From Deroplatys truncata (Eukaryota > Arthropoda > Insecta > Mantodea > Mantidae), in assembly GCA_030765065.1 (NCBI GenBank), contig CM060990.1, forward strand, positions 286,467,341 to 286,531,340: 64,000 nucleotides of DNA. Direction: 5' to 3'. How positions within the stretch are numbered: position 1 is the stretch's first letter; every line of letters begins with the position of its first letter. Of the stretch, positions 11,641-23,994 are shown in pieces. The position numbers were made by a program, and so were the translations under genes. The notes beneath the pieces are model-generated. The model was not told the origin of the DNA and did no database searches. It was given only the letters and a program-made list of their open reading frames with translations.

Positions 11641-11994
11641 TGTTACGTTGATGATGATTATGATGATGATGATGATGACAAGATGCGGTTTAAGGGCGCT
11701 AAACAGCTAAGGTCATCAGCGCCCTTACAAAGTATAAACTGTACAGTCCAAAAATAAAAGTCCGATAAAAAACCGCATAATTAAAAACGGGACACAAACC
11801 CGCGATGTCCAAAAGGTAAAAAACAAAACATTAAATTCCAAAAACGAACACACTAAATCCATGGTCAATAAAAGAGTAAAACAACGTGTCAAGAACTGTA
11901 AAATGCCAGGGACACGAGCGCCAGATGTCCACAGGGGAGGAGATGCCCCATTAAAAAGACAAGATAAAATCACAGTCAAAAGACGCTCAGCGCA
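11640..11994 (-). mobile_element. 3' untranslated region and tail of non-LTR retrotransposon
   Basis: The minus-strand element ends in a simple (ATC)n tail, seen as (GAT)n on the plus strand at 11650-11680. Before it lies a segment with a self-complementary GGGCGCTAAACAGCTAAGG...AGCGCCC motif that could fold. The second copy at 32331 has the same arrangement, so this is the element's own 3' end. Confidence 0.75.
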
Positions 11995-14818
11995 TCAAAT
12001 GCGTCTGGTAAATCCAATGTCACTGATAAAACGTAAAAGACACTCTACAGCACGCGCGTCGTGTGCTAAAACGTTGGCTAGGCCAACAGGCAGACCAACA
12101 CGAATGCGCAACGGAGCTAAAACTTGACACTCTGCTAAAATGTGACGCACCGTTAAGGGCGCATCACACTGCTCACAGAGTGGTGCGGGGTCACCACTGA
12201 GCAGGCATCTATGGCTAAAAAGGCAATGTCCGATTCGTAAGCGAGCTAAAATTACCTCTTCCCGACGACACGAACGACAAGAGGTACCCCAGATTAACGG
12301 GAGAGGCTTGACCTCCCATAACTTGTTCCCTCGGAGGGCCGTCCACTCATCCCTCCAAAGCAGGAGGATGCGGCTACGCAAAAGAACATACAAATCTGTG
12401 GAGGGAACAATAGAGGTAAAATATCTGGGTAATAAAATCGCCGACCTGGCACCGGCGTCGGCAGACTCATTACCTGAGATGCCCACATGACCTGGATTCC
12501 ACATGAAGGAGACGCTGATGCCAGAGACACCAAGCGAGTGGAGCAGGTTATGAATGCGCTGTACGAGCGGGTGGTAACTGTACAGCGAGCTAATACTTTG
12601 AAGAGCACTCAGGGTGTCTGAACAAATAAAACAGTGCCGTACGTCGTGCCGCTGAATGTATACAAAAGACTGATAAATGCTAAAAAGTTCGGCGGTAAAA
12701 ATCGAACATTGCCCCGGTAAACGAAAAGTAAAACTATTTCCACCACAAAAAAGCACAATCTACTCCAGCATCAGTCATAGATCCATCAGTAAAGGTAAAA
12801 TGAAAGTCCCCGAATTGCGACTGAAGTTCTAAAAACGCTGATCTAAAGACTGAAGAAGGGGTCTCATTCTTCGGCATCGGCGATAACCCAAGGTGACAGA
12901 GGGCCTCAGCGCGCAACCATGGAGGGAAACGCGTTCCCCCCTTGGAAGGGCCGGCGCTGGCGTAACGTCCAAAGGCCGCAGAAGTTGACGAAATCGAACC
13001 CCTGGAGGGAGCAATGCAGATGAGCTAACTAAATATTGCCGATCAAGCAAATGCTCCTAAAATATCGCGAAGGACGGGTGATCAGGCAAACTTGAGAGTC
13101 GACAGGCATAGCTACACAAGAGCATCTCACGCCTGAAGGACAGCGGAGGTTCTGCAGCTTCAGCGTAAAGACTGGGTATGGAGCTAGTTGGAAAGGCCCC
13201 TGTAGCGACTCTAATACCACGATGGTGAATGGGATTCAAGCGACGTAACACAGATGGATGTGCCGATGAATAGACAATGCACCCGTAATCAAGTTTGGAT
13301 CGGACACCAAAGAGCGATAAAGACGCAGAAGGACGGTCCGATCAGTTCCCCAGGATGTGCCACTTAAAACACGTAAAAGATTAAGAGAACGGTCACACTT
13401 TGCTTTTAAAAAGGAAACGTGAGAAGTCCAGCTCAGCTTTCGATCAAAGATCAACCCCAAAAATTTCACCTCGTCAGCAAACGGAAGGACCTCCGGCCCA
13501 AGATGGAGAGAGGGCGGAGGGAAAGCCTTCCGGCGCCAGAAATTAATACAGACGGATTTCTCGCCGGAGAAATTAAAGCCGTTGGCGTTACCCCAAGCGT
13601 AGAGACGGTCGATACAGCTCTGGAGACGGCGTTCGAGTAGACAGGTCCGTCGTGAACTGCAATAAATGGCAAAATCATCAACAAATAGGGACGATGAAAT
13701 GTCAGGTGGAATACAATCAACAATGGGGTTGATAGCAATTGCAAAAAGTGTGACACTGAGTACAGAGCCCTGCGGTACTCCGTTCTATTGAATAAAACGA
13801 CTAGATAAAACCGAGCCCACACGTACACGAAAGACGCGGTCCGTCATAAACTCCCTCAGAAATATGGGAAGATGACCGCGGATATTCCATGCGTGAAGTG
13901 TACGTAAAATGCCGCCCCTCCAACAAGTGTCATAAGCTTTCTCCAGGTCAAAAAACACAGCCACGGTTTGACTTTTTCTCAGAAATCCATTCATAATATG
14001 CGTCGACAGGGACACCAGGTGGTCGACGGTATAGTGATATCGACGAAATCCGCACTGAGCGTTCGCTAGAAGTTTCTGAGACTCAAGCCACCATGTCAAC
14101 CGCCCGTTGATCATGCGCTCCATCACCTTGCAAATCCAACTGGTGAGGGAGATAGGGTGGTAGCTGGAAGGTATTTGGCGATTCTTCCCAGGCTTAAGTA
14201 TAGGGACAATGGTGGCTTCGCGCCAAACGGAAGGAAAAATACCGTCTTGCCAAATGCGGTTATAGACCTGTAAGAGAAAGAGTTTACTGTCGGCTGAAAG
14301 GTTCTGTAACATCAGGACATGAATGCCGTCCGGCCCAGGAGCGGAGTGCCGAGAGCAATAAAGAGCGTGCTCCAGCTCCCTCATTGTGAAAAGTTCGTTA
14401 TAGCATTCATTATTAGCAGACCGAAAATTATAGCTGGCGGAATCTAGCCGGTCTTTAATAGAGCGAAAGCCGGCGGAATAATGGTCTGAACTGGAAACCG
14501 CCTCAAAGGCAGTACCCAGAGCGTTAACAATGGTAGCCGGATCCACTATGGTGGCATTGGAAACCTGAAGGCCAGACACAGTACAATGCGACACTTTACC
14601 GGAGAAGCGACGAAGTTTATTCCAAACAACAGAGGAAGGTGTGAAGCGATTAAAAGACTCGAAAAACGAGCCCAAGATGCCTTCTTGCTATCCTGAATAA
14701 TGCGACGAGTCCTGGCGCGCGATTGTTTAAAAGTAACCAAATTATCAAGTGTAGATTGACGCCGTGTTACGTTGAGGTGAAGGCTCGTGGAGTCTGAGCG
14801 AAGATGATTTCGATGCAT
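11995..14818 (-). pseudogene. non-LTR retrotransposon ORF2: reverse transcriptase plus RNase H
   Basis: On the minus strand the order is a pre-RT linker (14546-14818), then the RT domain with GPDGIHVLML, the FDLEKAYD block carrying catalytic Asp, GVPQGSVLS and the FVDDF active-site box at 13670-13687. An RNase H domain follows with its four acidic positions visible: FTDGS near 12785, AELF, SDTLSAL and GNESADAG. A C-terminal Cys/His region (CEQCDAPLTVRHIL) precedes the stop at 11995. The domain set fits the I/LOA/R1 group, which nicks DNA and copies its RNA at the nick. Breaks are few: an in-frame TAG at about 13785 just before GVPQG, a frameshift near 13310, and a few further frameshifts between 12730 and 13060. 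It is therefore a relatively recent but dead copy. The endonuclease N-terminal to the RT is not attached here. Confidence 0.9.
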
Positions 14819-14829
14819 GGTTGTTACAT

Positions 14830-16585
14830 GTTTATGGACTCTATCGACGGTTGCATCCCCAGGTTGAGGTTCATGTTGTCCACGCCGTTGAAGATCCCTT
14901 TGTTGCTATTGCAGACCTTATTGAGTTTCAGGACGGCGCTGGATATTCTCCTAGTGTTGCTTTGATCCGTCGTTGCAATGCTCCCAGTGGCTTAACGCGC
15001 GTCTTGCGCAGTGCCTCCAGGAGGTCGCTTAACACTGAGAGCTCTTGCTGAACTTCGATGAAGGCGGCGACGAGGCTTTGACCCAGGCTGAGTGTAACTG
15101 ACGGTACTGGGGATTGCGTTGACTGTGGTGTATGCGGATGGTGCCCAGGTGGAGGCGGCGTGAATAGAGCGGACATTGATCTGCCCGGTGTAGTGGTTCG
15201 TCCGTTTTACATAACGCAATAGAGACGGCGGTAGGTGAGGTCGTACGATGTGCAGGTACTGGTGAGTGACGCGACACCACAATAATGGCACTGCGGTCAC
15301 GACTTGTAGGTTTCGTAGGTGTGTCTGTGCCTGCAAGGCACGCATCCCCCTCAAAGGCTACGTTACATGGTGAAATGTAGCCCCAGCAGAAGCATGCCCG
15401 CTGATAACCCTCCGCCGTAGTTGGCATGCCTCGGGACTCGATATGCACAAGCGGTATGAGTCTCCATGCTCTCAGGATCCGAGGGGCTCTAAATGCGGAG
15501 GGCTAGAGTTTCTGCTCTGCCTTAAGACTACTTACGCCACGGACCGCCCCGGTAAAGCGATCGTATTCAATATCAGCGGCGATGGTGAATGCTGGCGGAG
15601 ATTTAGATTGGACCGTCATTTGCTGAGAGGGCGAGGCCTCACCCGGTGATGGCTCTGCGGTAGGCTGTTGAGTTGCTTCAGGAGTCGGCGGCTCTTACCC
15701 GGATGCTAGAGGAAAAGAAGTCGCAGGAACGTTATTCCCGGCCTTTTGACTCTGCTGCTTCCTCCTCTTCCTGGATTTTACAGCTGAACACTGCCCTTCT
15801 TGATGTGCATCAAATAGGCTGGTCGAATCGGGGCTTCACATTGTTTTCGTTTTTATCCCCCAAATTTTAGAGCGGGGCCACCATCTCACCCCCACTCGAA
15901 GGCGATCAGCCGAGAAAATTTTATATCGCCTCACCATGCAGTTAATCTACCATATGCAGCGGATTGGTTGGAGATGGGTGTGCGAGTAACGCTACTGCAC
16001 CCCGGTAGCAAGTGGAGATAGATGAAGGACTCCCATGCAGTGCATGCAAGAGCAATAGGAGTGTTATGGGCTCGGTCGAAATTATTGGCTGGGACTCAGA
16101 GTGCCGCCTTGAAGGATTAGTATGGTTTGATTACCATGCATAGAAGATTCCAGATTTGCTGTGTACTAGAGGCATGCATATGCCCCTACTGTTACTTTGG
16201 TATGAGGGTTCTCTTAATATTTCATGCATTGTTAGCTAGTGGATTAGTGTTGAAGGGCTCATACTTATGAGAAATTTGTGTTTTTTCATTGTTAGGTTAG
16301 TCGATGGGTTTATGAATTACTGATATGTGTGAGTGTGTTTGAAGTCTAGTTGCTGCACCTATTGTGCATATCCATTGCTAAATGTGTGTCTTTACGCGGA
16401 ACGTCGCGTCCTAAGTTTGTGGCCTAATTTTAGGTCATGCAATTTCTACACCGGAGCACTGCGTGCTATAATAATATTATATCTGGATCGGACACTACAA
16501 GCATTACGCTAGTGCGGGAATCACTTTAGGAAGAAGGTACGTAGTCAGTGACTGCGTCCGTAAAGCTAAGTATATCATATACTTA
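14830..16585 (-). pseudogene. non-LTR ORF1-like fragment and possible 5' region
   Basis: Minus-strand frames in this stretch look like the C-terminal part of a retrotransposon ORF1. There is a Pro/His-rich segment (PPPPGHHPH), then a leucine-rich amphipathic stretch (SVLSDLLEALRKTR) ending at a stop near 14928, with scattered Cys/His (QCHYCG) upstream and an acidic patch (QEEEEAAESKG) near 15750. Many stops and frame changes are present. The remainder to 16585 has no domain and may be untranslated sequence. It lies directly against the RT fragment at 14818 in the same orientation. Whether it belongs to the same element or is a nested copy cannot be decided by eye. Confidence 0.4.
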
Positions 16586-16589
16586 AGGG

Positions 16590-18240
16590 TAATAATATTG
16601 TATTAAAGAGGCGTAGCAATATGTAAAAGCGATTTCATATTAATCTAGTGAGTATATTTGAATAAATCTCAATATGACGAGCATATTCATAGGCGTTGAA
16701 CCCCGCCGTATGGCGTCGTTCATGTATTACACGAGGCGCATTCCAAAACTAACGTCCGGTGAACAATATTTAACATATGGTAGCCCTGAATGACGTTTCA
16801 CGCCTGCAGCGTTGTTTACCAACTCTTGAGGAAGCTACCGCATTGTTAGTGCGACGCTGTAGGCGTTTGCCAATGGGTGAGAGCAGATCGCAATGGCCGC
16901 GACAATCGTAGATCCCGCCAGTTGTGAAGTGCGCGGTGTGATTAGATTTTTGCTGGTCAAAAGATCGTCAGCTGCGGACATCCGTCATGAGTTATGCCTC
17001 CTGTATGGACCGGACATAATGAGAGACAAACAGGTTCCACGCCGGTGTCTATAATTTCGAAATGGCCGCACAAATGTGCACGATGAACAGCGGAGTGATA
17101 GGCACAGTATTCGGACCGACGACATCGTTGAGCAAGTGATCCAAAAACTTCGAAGTGATCGGCGTTTGACGATTAGTGGTCTGGCTGATGAATTCTCAAA
17201 TGTTGCTCGAACCTCACTTTACAGGATTGTCACTGAGCAGTTTAGATATTGGAAACTTTGTGCGAGGTGGGTGCCAAAACTGCTCAGCGGCCAACACAAA
17301 CAGCAAACAACAAACGGATGGTTTGTTTTCCATACTGTTACGGGCGATGAGACATGGATAACGTACAGCAACGCAGAATCGAAACAACAGTCAATGCAGT
17401 GGCGCCGTTGCGGTTCACTCAAACCAAAAGAGTGTAAGCAACCGCCGTACACGAATCACAAAATGATGGCTACCATGGTTTAGGACCAAAAGGGCGTCCT
17501 TTGATTGATTTCATGGACAGTGGGTCAACAATTACAGCTCACGTGTACTGTGCAACGCTTACCAAACTGAGACGTGCGCTCCAAAATCGACGCCGCGGCA
17601 AACTGTCATCTGGCACCATCCTCCTGCACGACAATGCACGCCCGCACACCGCCGCCATAACCAAAGAGAAGATTCAGGAGTTTTGTTGGGAACTCTTTGA
17701 CCACCTCCGTACAGTCCCGACCTGGCACAAAGCGACTATTTCCTCTTCTTGCATTTGAAACGGTGGCTGGGTGGATAACGATTTCAAACCGACGATGAAC
17801 TCAAGATGAGCGTTACCAACTTGTTCAAGTCCCAGGCGGCAGGCTTCTATGCCGAGGGGATAAAGAAGCTGGTGTAATATTGCAGCAAGTGTACAGATTT
17901 GAACGCAATTATGTGGAAAAGTAAAGTATATATGTCGGCACATATTACTGTCAATAAAAGCCTTGTCTGAAGAGCGATGTTGTTGTTATGAGCAAACCGA
18001 GCTTAGTTTTGGAATACGCCTCATAATATTATAGCGGTGTAGTAGTTTGTGAAAAATTTTGTTCATATTAATCTAGTGAATAGATTAATAACATTCAAAA
18101 TGAGGGACTTAATTACAGCTTTTATAATCCGCCGTGTGGCGTCATCGTCGTTGTATTAATAAAATATGCATTATAGCGGTGAAGTAATTTGTAAAAATTA
18201 AGCTTTCGTATTCATCTACTGACTATATTCAATATTTGTG
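16590..18240. repeat. ~135-bp tandem units interrupted by mariner
   Basis: Three related units (shared blocks ATATTAATCTAGTGA, CCGCCGTATGGCGTC / CCGCCGTGTGGCGTC) lie at about 16590-16730, 18030-18160 and 18160-18240. The mariner at 16731-18030 sits between the first and the second. Confidence 0.6.
16731..18030 (+). mobile_element. full-length mariner with both terminal repeats, broken transposase
   Basis: Terminal inverted repeats are visible: CGAGGCGCATTCCAAAACTAA at the left, with its complement (TTAGTTTTGGAATACGCCTCA) at about 18007-18028. The total length of about 1.3 kb is normal for mariner. The transposase starts at 16894 (MAATIVDPASCEVRGVI) and keeps the helix-turn-helix regions, GRTNVHDE, the linker ARWVPKLL, and all three catalytic Asp codons: GDETW at 17346, HDN at 17630 and AQSDY at 17734. 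This matches the D34D class. A stop near 17050, loss of several dozen residues after ARWVPKLL, and frameshifts near 17480 and 17700 inactivate it. It could still be mobilised by an intact relative, since both ends survive (inference). Confidence 0.9.
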
Positions 18241-18423
18241 TTGCACAATAAGACGATACCGTCCAAGTTTAAAGGTGTCTTGCGGACGGAGCTTAGTCTC
18301 CTGCAAACAAAGAACCAGGGGCTCGTACTCGTTGAGCAAATGTTCAAGCTCCGGTTGATGGCATGGAATACCACGTATGTTCCAGCGTAGGATAGCTATT
18401 GTAATTAAAATAGAAGGTGGCAA
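18229..18423 (-). pseudogene. non-LTR endonuclease N-terminal fragment
   Basis: The frame contains the start of an apurinic-type endonuclease domain: ILRWNIRGI (with the conserved Asn) then LCLQETKLRP (with the catalytic Glu). It stops after about 60 residues, at the edge of the ~135-bp repeat units. It follows the ORF1 directly on the minus strand, as expected for the ORF1/ORF2 order, so this is the start of an ORF2 whose remainder is separated or lost. Confidence 0.8.
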
Positions 18424-18439
18424 TCGGAAGAGGCGACTA

Positions 18440-19740
18440 TGACGAGAGCGGTGGACGAATTAATCGACCCTTTTCTTAGGTTGCGAACCAGCACCTTTAG
18501 GGGATGTTTTATCCTGCCGCTTCTTCATAGGCGGTCTGGCAGCGGCGGAGGAATCCTGCTCCGTCTCCTCCACGGGGGAGGACCCCTTTCCAACAGAAAA
18601 TTTCGGTTTGAGAACCTCGAACCGATTGGAAGTAGAGATCAGCAAAGATGTAGATCGCCGATCGGAGCCCGTCCCAGAAACCGCAGAAGAGGATCTATGA
18701 GAAGAGGATCGCGGACGATTCTTCCCCTTCGACGTTCCCGGTACAGATGGAGGGGTGTCCTTCAGGAAGTCGACTCTGGTGTAGTGGGTCTTGAACTTTA
18801 CTGTTGAACCAGTGCTGGCAACGGCCTTTCCAGCCTAGGAGGAGGAAGGCAACGCCTGAGAATGCGATCGCACAGGAGGAAGGTGAGCAGTTACTGTCTT
18901 GGCAGATGTCGACGCAGGTGGCGAAGTCGAGGGCTTTTGAAGCGAGTGGGCGACAAGTATCTTATCTGAAATGGTGGCCCCGTTCAAATCGCTGGTCTGT
19001 GTAGCGATTTCCCGACTCGGTGCCGGTTTAGCTGTAACAGAGCTATACGTACCGGACCGCGGAACAGACGGTTAGCGGATGCGCAGGAGTTTTCGGGCTT
19101 CCGAGAAGGACACCTTCTCCCTAACCCGGATCTCCAGGATCTCGCGTTCCTCTAAAAACGGGGGCAATCGCGGGAACTCGATGGATGTTCACCGCTACAG
19201 TTAACACATGTCGGAGTGGATGTGCATTCCCCATCATGGGAGATGTCACCACAGTTAACGCAGTTAGAGTTGCCATTACATAAGTCGCTGGTGTTTCCAA
19301 AGCGCTGACACTTGTAGCATCGCAGCGGGTTAGGGATATACGGCCTGACTACAATGACCTCATACCCTGCCTTAATTCTTTGAGGGAGATCTACCCGATC
19401 AAAGGTAAGGAACAGGGTACGAGTTGGCACGAATTCACCTCTGCCCTTCCGCTGAACGCGATATACCACCGTAACTCCTTGATCAGAGATGTTGTCCTGA
19501 ATCTCCTCATTAGACGTGCCGTCCAAATGCACGGGTGTTCACCACACCGCGCGAGGAGTTTAGGGTTCTGTGCAGCTCAATACGAACAGCATAGCTGGCT
19601 AGCAGTTTGGCTTTAAGCAGTTTCGCTGCCTGAGAAGCTGAAAGTGCTTCAATCAGGAGCGTGCCATTACGAGATCGTACACAGGATTTAACAGGACCAG
19701 CAACGCTGTCCAGACCCTTTTAAATTAGAAATGGATTCAC
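18440..19740 (-). pseudogene. non-LTR retrotransposon ORF1 (gag-like) with CCHC zinc knuckles
   Basis: The best-preserved part is at 19152-19532 on the minus strand: a central domain (VVYRVQRKGRGEFVPT, FDRVDLPQRIKAGYE) followed by a Cys/His cluster with CYKCQRFGNTSDLC, CVNCGDISHDGEC and CVNCSGEHPSSSRDC. These are zinc knuckles of the type that bind element RNA. C-terminal to it, in shifted frames down to 18460, is a Ser/Pro/Lys-rich tail ending with a basic stretch (MKKRQDKTSPKGAG). Frameshifts near 19150 and 18800-18650 break the frame. The ORF2 endonuclease starts about 30 bp downstream, so ORF1 and ORF2 lie in the usual order. Confidence 0.85.
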
Positions 19741-20330
19741 CGTAGTAAATTTTTGTCCTTCTTCAGTTCTCTAAATCACTAAGTAGCGAGGACCACTGGA
19801 CTCGACTACTTCTTTTCCCTTCACAGGTTGCTTTAAGGTATTGGGTGTGTTTACCATGAAAGATAGTAAAAATTTCGTCTTGCATCACGGAGCCCAACAA
19901 GGGGCCATCCCACTGGAATGGCAGGGCTACACACGGGATATAGTGGGCACGCCGTCCCACTCACCATGGGGTTCAGTACAAAAACCTAGTCCTGGCCGAT
20001 TGGCTAGGGGTGGGTTAGTCCCTAGCCGCCCGTTTAGATGAAGGAAAAACCAAAGTGGTGTATTAGGAATGCGCATCCTCCCTGAAAACTGTAAAACACA
20101 ACCAACCAGGCTCAGATACGCTTCCCTCAACCACCAGGATATTTCTTTCCACCAACACGGGTCTCCACGCACGGCTTACACGTGGGTGGGCGCTTTGTCT
20201 GACTCCCTCACCACTTGGAGGAGCCCACACCGAGGAAGTCAGGGTGAGTCGGGACCCCGGATGCGCCAAAACCTGTACCTGCAAAGCAGGCCCCTGGGGG
20301 GCGCAACAAGAAGATAATGCTGATTAACAC
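19741..20330 (-). mobile_element. probable 5' region of the non-LTR element
   Basis: A GC-rich stretch upstream of ORF1 with no coding domain. It lies where the 5' untranslated region and internal promoter would be, but no independent evidence of a promoter was seen. The upstream edge is set by the SINE at about 20350. Confidence 0.35.
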
Positions 20331-20349
20331 TGTAGAGTACCCACACTAA

Positions 20350-20925
20350 ATGCCGAGCGCGATGGCTCAGGCGGTTATGTCTGTGACCCACATTCGGGAG
20401 GTCCCGGGATCGATCCCTGGTGACTACCCACTCTGGCCCATCGGTTTTTCGCGGTTTCCCATGGTGTTGGGATGGTTCATCTTCTACCACGACTCTCTTT
20501 CCTCTCATTTCGTGTACCCATTATCTTCCTTGTCATCTGTTTCAGGGTTGTAGAACCAGGCTATGGTGTTCGGCCGATTGCGGCTGGATGGTGGCTTGCA
20601 CTCTGTAAAGGTTTACTCCCTGGAGTCGCTGCGGTACCGCTCACTTAGGTCTCTCCACAGCGTGATGCTCCGCTCTGGGGGACCCTGGAGGTTGGCGGCT
20701 TGTGGGCAGGGATCGTGCGGCGTTGGATGCGTTTTAGCTGGAAACTTTAGGGAACCCGTTTATGCCTGCGCCTGTCGGCATCTACATCTGGTCATCCTTC
20801 CGGTCTCTCCCTTCATCCTTTCTTCCCAGGGGTCACGCTGGAAGTACAATGAGTCAACTGGCCTGCGTGCGGTGCTCTGCCCCGGTTCCGGGAGGCCTCC
20901 GTGATACGTACCTTTTCCTTTTTCC
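20350..20925 (+). mobile_element. tRNA-derived SINE, full head
   Basis: This copy has the best head of the family: A box GCGATGGCTCAGGCGG and B box GGTCCCGGGATCGATCCC, spaced as in a tRNA. The shared GGTTTTTCGCGGTTTCCC and CTGTTTCAGGGTT blocks follow. The 3' half is more diverged from the copies at 5938 and 7890. Confidence 0.75.
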
Positions 20926-21072
20926 CGCACTAAATAGAAAGACAATATCACGTCTATTATTCGCACTGTCACTGTGAACCAAAACCAGCAGAAGTATTAC
21001 ACAAACTCCCATTTAGAGCATAACACTTCTTTGAGATCTAAACGAGCTTGCATGACGTTACACGTGTTTGAA

Positions 21073-21187
21073 CAGCGACAAAAACCACCTTTCTCAAAAC
21101 ATGTTGCAGCGCAAAGTAGTCAGAGAAGGAATGCGGGTGGCAAATCTTTGTTGCAACATGCTTTCAGAGGCGTGACTTTTGTCGCTG
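21073..21187. mobile_element. small MITE-like inverted-repeat element
   Basis: A 115-bp segment has imperfect terminal inverted repeats of about 37 bp, beginning CAGCGACAAAA and ending TTTTGTCGCTG. Ends of the form CAGNG are known from hAT elements. No 8-bp target duplication was found, so the class is uncertain. Confidence 0.45.
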
Positions 21188-21371
21188 TCCCTATGATTTT
21201 AAATAGTGGTAATAAATTGAAATACTTTTGTTTCATTTTAAATTTATTTTCTCGAAACTATGTAGGATAATCGCACTCAATATGCCATTGGCCAATGACA
21301 GGTAGAGTATGCTAGTCAGTTAGCCAATCAGAACTGTACTATACTGACAATAATTTATCTTGGATTACTAC

Positions 21372-22140
21372 ACTGATAGTAGTAGTAGTAGTAGTAGTAG
21401 TAGAGATTCAGTGGATCCAGGACACTTAATATGCAGGAATGTGTATTCATATCCTAATTAGGTCTCCCCCACCCCTGCCACGCCCCTGGTACCTTTTTGG
21501 TTGCAGCTGAGGTCATAAATTTTGTTGAGTATAATGGAAAGTTTGACAGGTATGCAATTAAGATTGTCCATCACCTGTCAAAATGACAGTGGTATAATAA
21601 ATTATGCTTTCTAACAAAAGAGGAGACGCTATTGCCTCCATTCCATTCCCTGCACACGTGGTCGTTAGAAAGGCTACACCTGCAGTAACCCCCTCCCCAA
21701 GCTGCATTCTCTCTCCAAACACGTGCAGCGATAACAATAGAGCAGACTTGTGCCGTGCTAACAAAAGAGCGATAACAAAGGCGCTGATGCTATTGTCTCC
21801 CTTCCATTGTCCCGCACAAGTATTCGTTAGGAGGGCCACACATGTAGGAACCCCTCGCCCCACAGCATTCTATTATATCTCCAAACACGTGCAATATAAC
21901 AAGGACAGTATATTTTTCCTGTCAAAATGAACCATAGTGTAATAAGTTATGGTTGTAACAAAAGAGCAGACTGGAACCGTGCTAACAAAAGAGGAGACGC
22001 TATTGCCTCCACTCTATTGAATTCCTGTACACCTGCATGTTAGGAAGACCACCCTGTAGCAACCCCCGCCCCCCACCCGCATTGTTTGACGCTGGGAAAA
22101 GAGTCAGAGACCAGTTCCCACGAGGCAAGGTTCATCTACC
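21372..22140 (+). mobile_element. Polinton/Maverick-like terminal repeat A (left end)
   Basis: Sequence beginning with AGT repeats and GAGATTCAGTGGATCC matches the two facing ends at 37279 and 43449 over more than 700 bp (shared blocks AATATGCAGGAAT, CCTGGTACC, GTTTGACAGGTATGCAATT). Polinton ends characteristically start with AG. Inside are three units of about 200 bp with CAAAAGAGNAGACGCTATTG at about 21615, 21775 and 21995. Immediately outside is ACTGAT (21372-21377), repeated at 43450-43455. Homology to the other ends stops near 22140. Confidence 0.65.
21376..21403. repeat. (AGT)n microsatellite at the element end
   Basis: Nine AGT units at the extreme end of terminal repeat A. The other two ends have only two or three, so the tract looks like a local expansion. 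Confidence 0.8.
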
Positions 22141-22795
22141 TGCTAGACAATAAATTCCCCCCGCTCGAGCTCGCCCTCATGGCAGCAAATCTGCCCGAGG
22201 GCAGTTCTGAGAGCATCCGAGACTTCTCGAAGCCCTACGGACATTCCCGAACATAGATATATACGATCGTGACAACTGTAACACTTCTACCAAGCACGCG
22301 AATCTGCACAACCTACGAGAATCACCGAGCATAGTTATAATGTTCTAACTCCTTGTTTGTGCTTCTATTGTCTCTTTCAAACAGCGACATCAAAAATGCG
22401 TTTAACATATATCATTACCTATATTAAACCCCTTCTGTATACTTAGGTATCCTTAGGCCTGTGTTCGAATCCTACTGCAGGCAAAAGTGTAATGTTTTAG
22501 TTGCTAATGAAAAATTGATACTTTTATAGGGTAAAACATTATATCATTACCCTGATTCATGAAAGACGTTCTCGGTTACCCAGAGGTCCTAGCTCGAATC
22601 TTACGCTGCGAAACTCTAATGCTTAATAAATATTAAACTATGGGATAATGGGCGGTCGGATTAAAATGTTTTTAACAAATATAATCATTTATGTTAAACC
22701 CATGTGTATACTTAGGCATCCCGATGCCTAGACACGATTCTTTATTTTCTTTCTTCTTCTCCTCTCTTTTTCTTTTTTTTTGCCTTTTTCTTTCT
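22141..22795. other. no gene; one diverged ~270-bp direct repeat
   Basis: Segments at 22404-22462 and 22675-22733 are diverged direct repeats (TATACTTAGGTATCC against TATACTTAGGCATCC). No coding domain was seen, and a pyrimidine-rich tract fills 22740-22800. Confidence 0.45.
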
Positions 22796-22799
22796 ATCC

Positions 22800-23990
22800 C
22801 TTTCTTGCTTCTTGACTTGCTTACATCCAAGCTTTCATATGTACACGAGCACATGTACAGAGCCAGTACATATACATATACACACATGCACAGGGCCCTT
22901 ACACATACATATACACACGCCCACGTACACATACAAACGTATACATACACCGGTACACTTACACACACATACGCCTCCAAGCATATACTCATACATCAGG
23001 GCACATGCACACATAATACACGCACATACTACAGTGCACGCACTCATACACCAGTGCACATACACACACGCACGCACATGCACCAGTACACGTACACATT
23101 CACCAATGCACTTGCACACACACGTACACATGCAAGCGTATACATCAATACACTTGCACGCATACACACCCACACACACATGCGCCTACAAACATACACT
23201 CATACACTAGCGCATATACACCTGTACACGCACACATACACCAGCACACATACACACATGCACGCACATACATCAGTGCACATACAGACACGCACGCAGA
23301 TACACCAGTGTACGCACACATACGCCAGTGCACGCACATACACCAGTGCACTCGTACATACACCAGTGCACACACATACGCACGCACATACACCAGTGCA
23401 CATATACACACGCACGCACATGCACCAGTGTACGTACACACGCACGCACATGCACTCATACATACATCGGTGCACACACACGCATACGCCTACAAGCATA
23501 TACTCATACACCAGCGTACATACACACATGCACGCACATACACCTGTGCACGCACTCATACACCAGCGTACATACACACATTCACTCACATACACTAGTG
23601 CACTCGTACATACACCAGTGAACACATACGCATGCACATACACACAGCACGCACATGCATCAGTGTACGCACACATACACCAGTGCACGCACATACACCA
23701 GTGCTCTCATACATACACCGGTGCACACACAGACACATACGCCTACAAGTATACACTCATACACCAGCGCACAACACACATGCACGCACATACACCTGTG
23801 AACGCATTCATACACCAGCGCACATACACACATGCACGCACATACACCAATGCAGACACACACACGCACGTACATACATCAGTGTACATACACACACATA
23901 CGCACACATACATACGTCTACAAGCATACACACATGCACACCATCTACAAACATACATACATACACAAATGCGCACACACGCCGCACGCA
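22800..23990. repeat. CA-rich degenerate minisatellite, ~1.2 kb
   Basis: Irregular repeats of ACACATACACCAGTGCACGC and variants run for about 1.2 kb. The composition leaves several frames open, including one of 438 codons on the plus strand, but the product is only Thr/His/Tyr/Ala low complexity. I do not regard it as a gene. Confidence 0.9.
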
Positions 23991-23994
23991 GCAT

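Noticed and set aside
20358..20430. Possible tRNA gene
   Set aside because: It is the head of a ~560-bp SINE family with other copies at 5938 and 7890.
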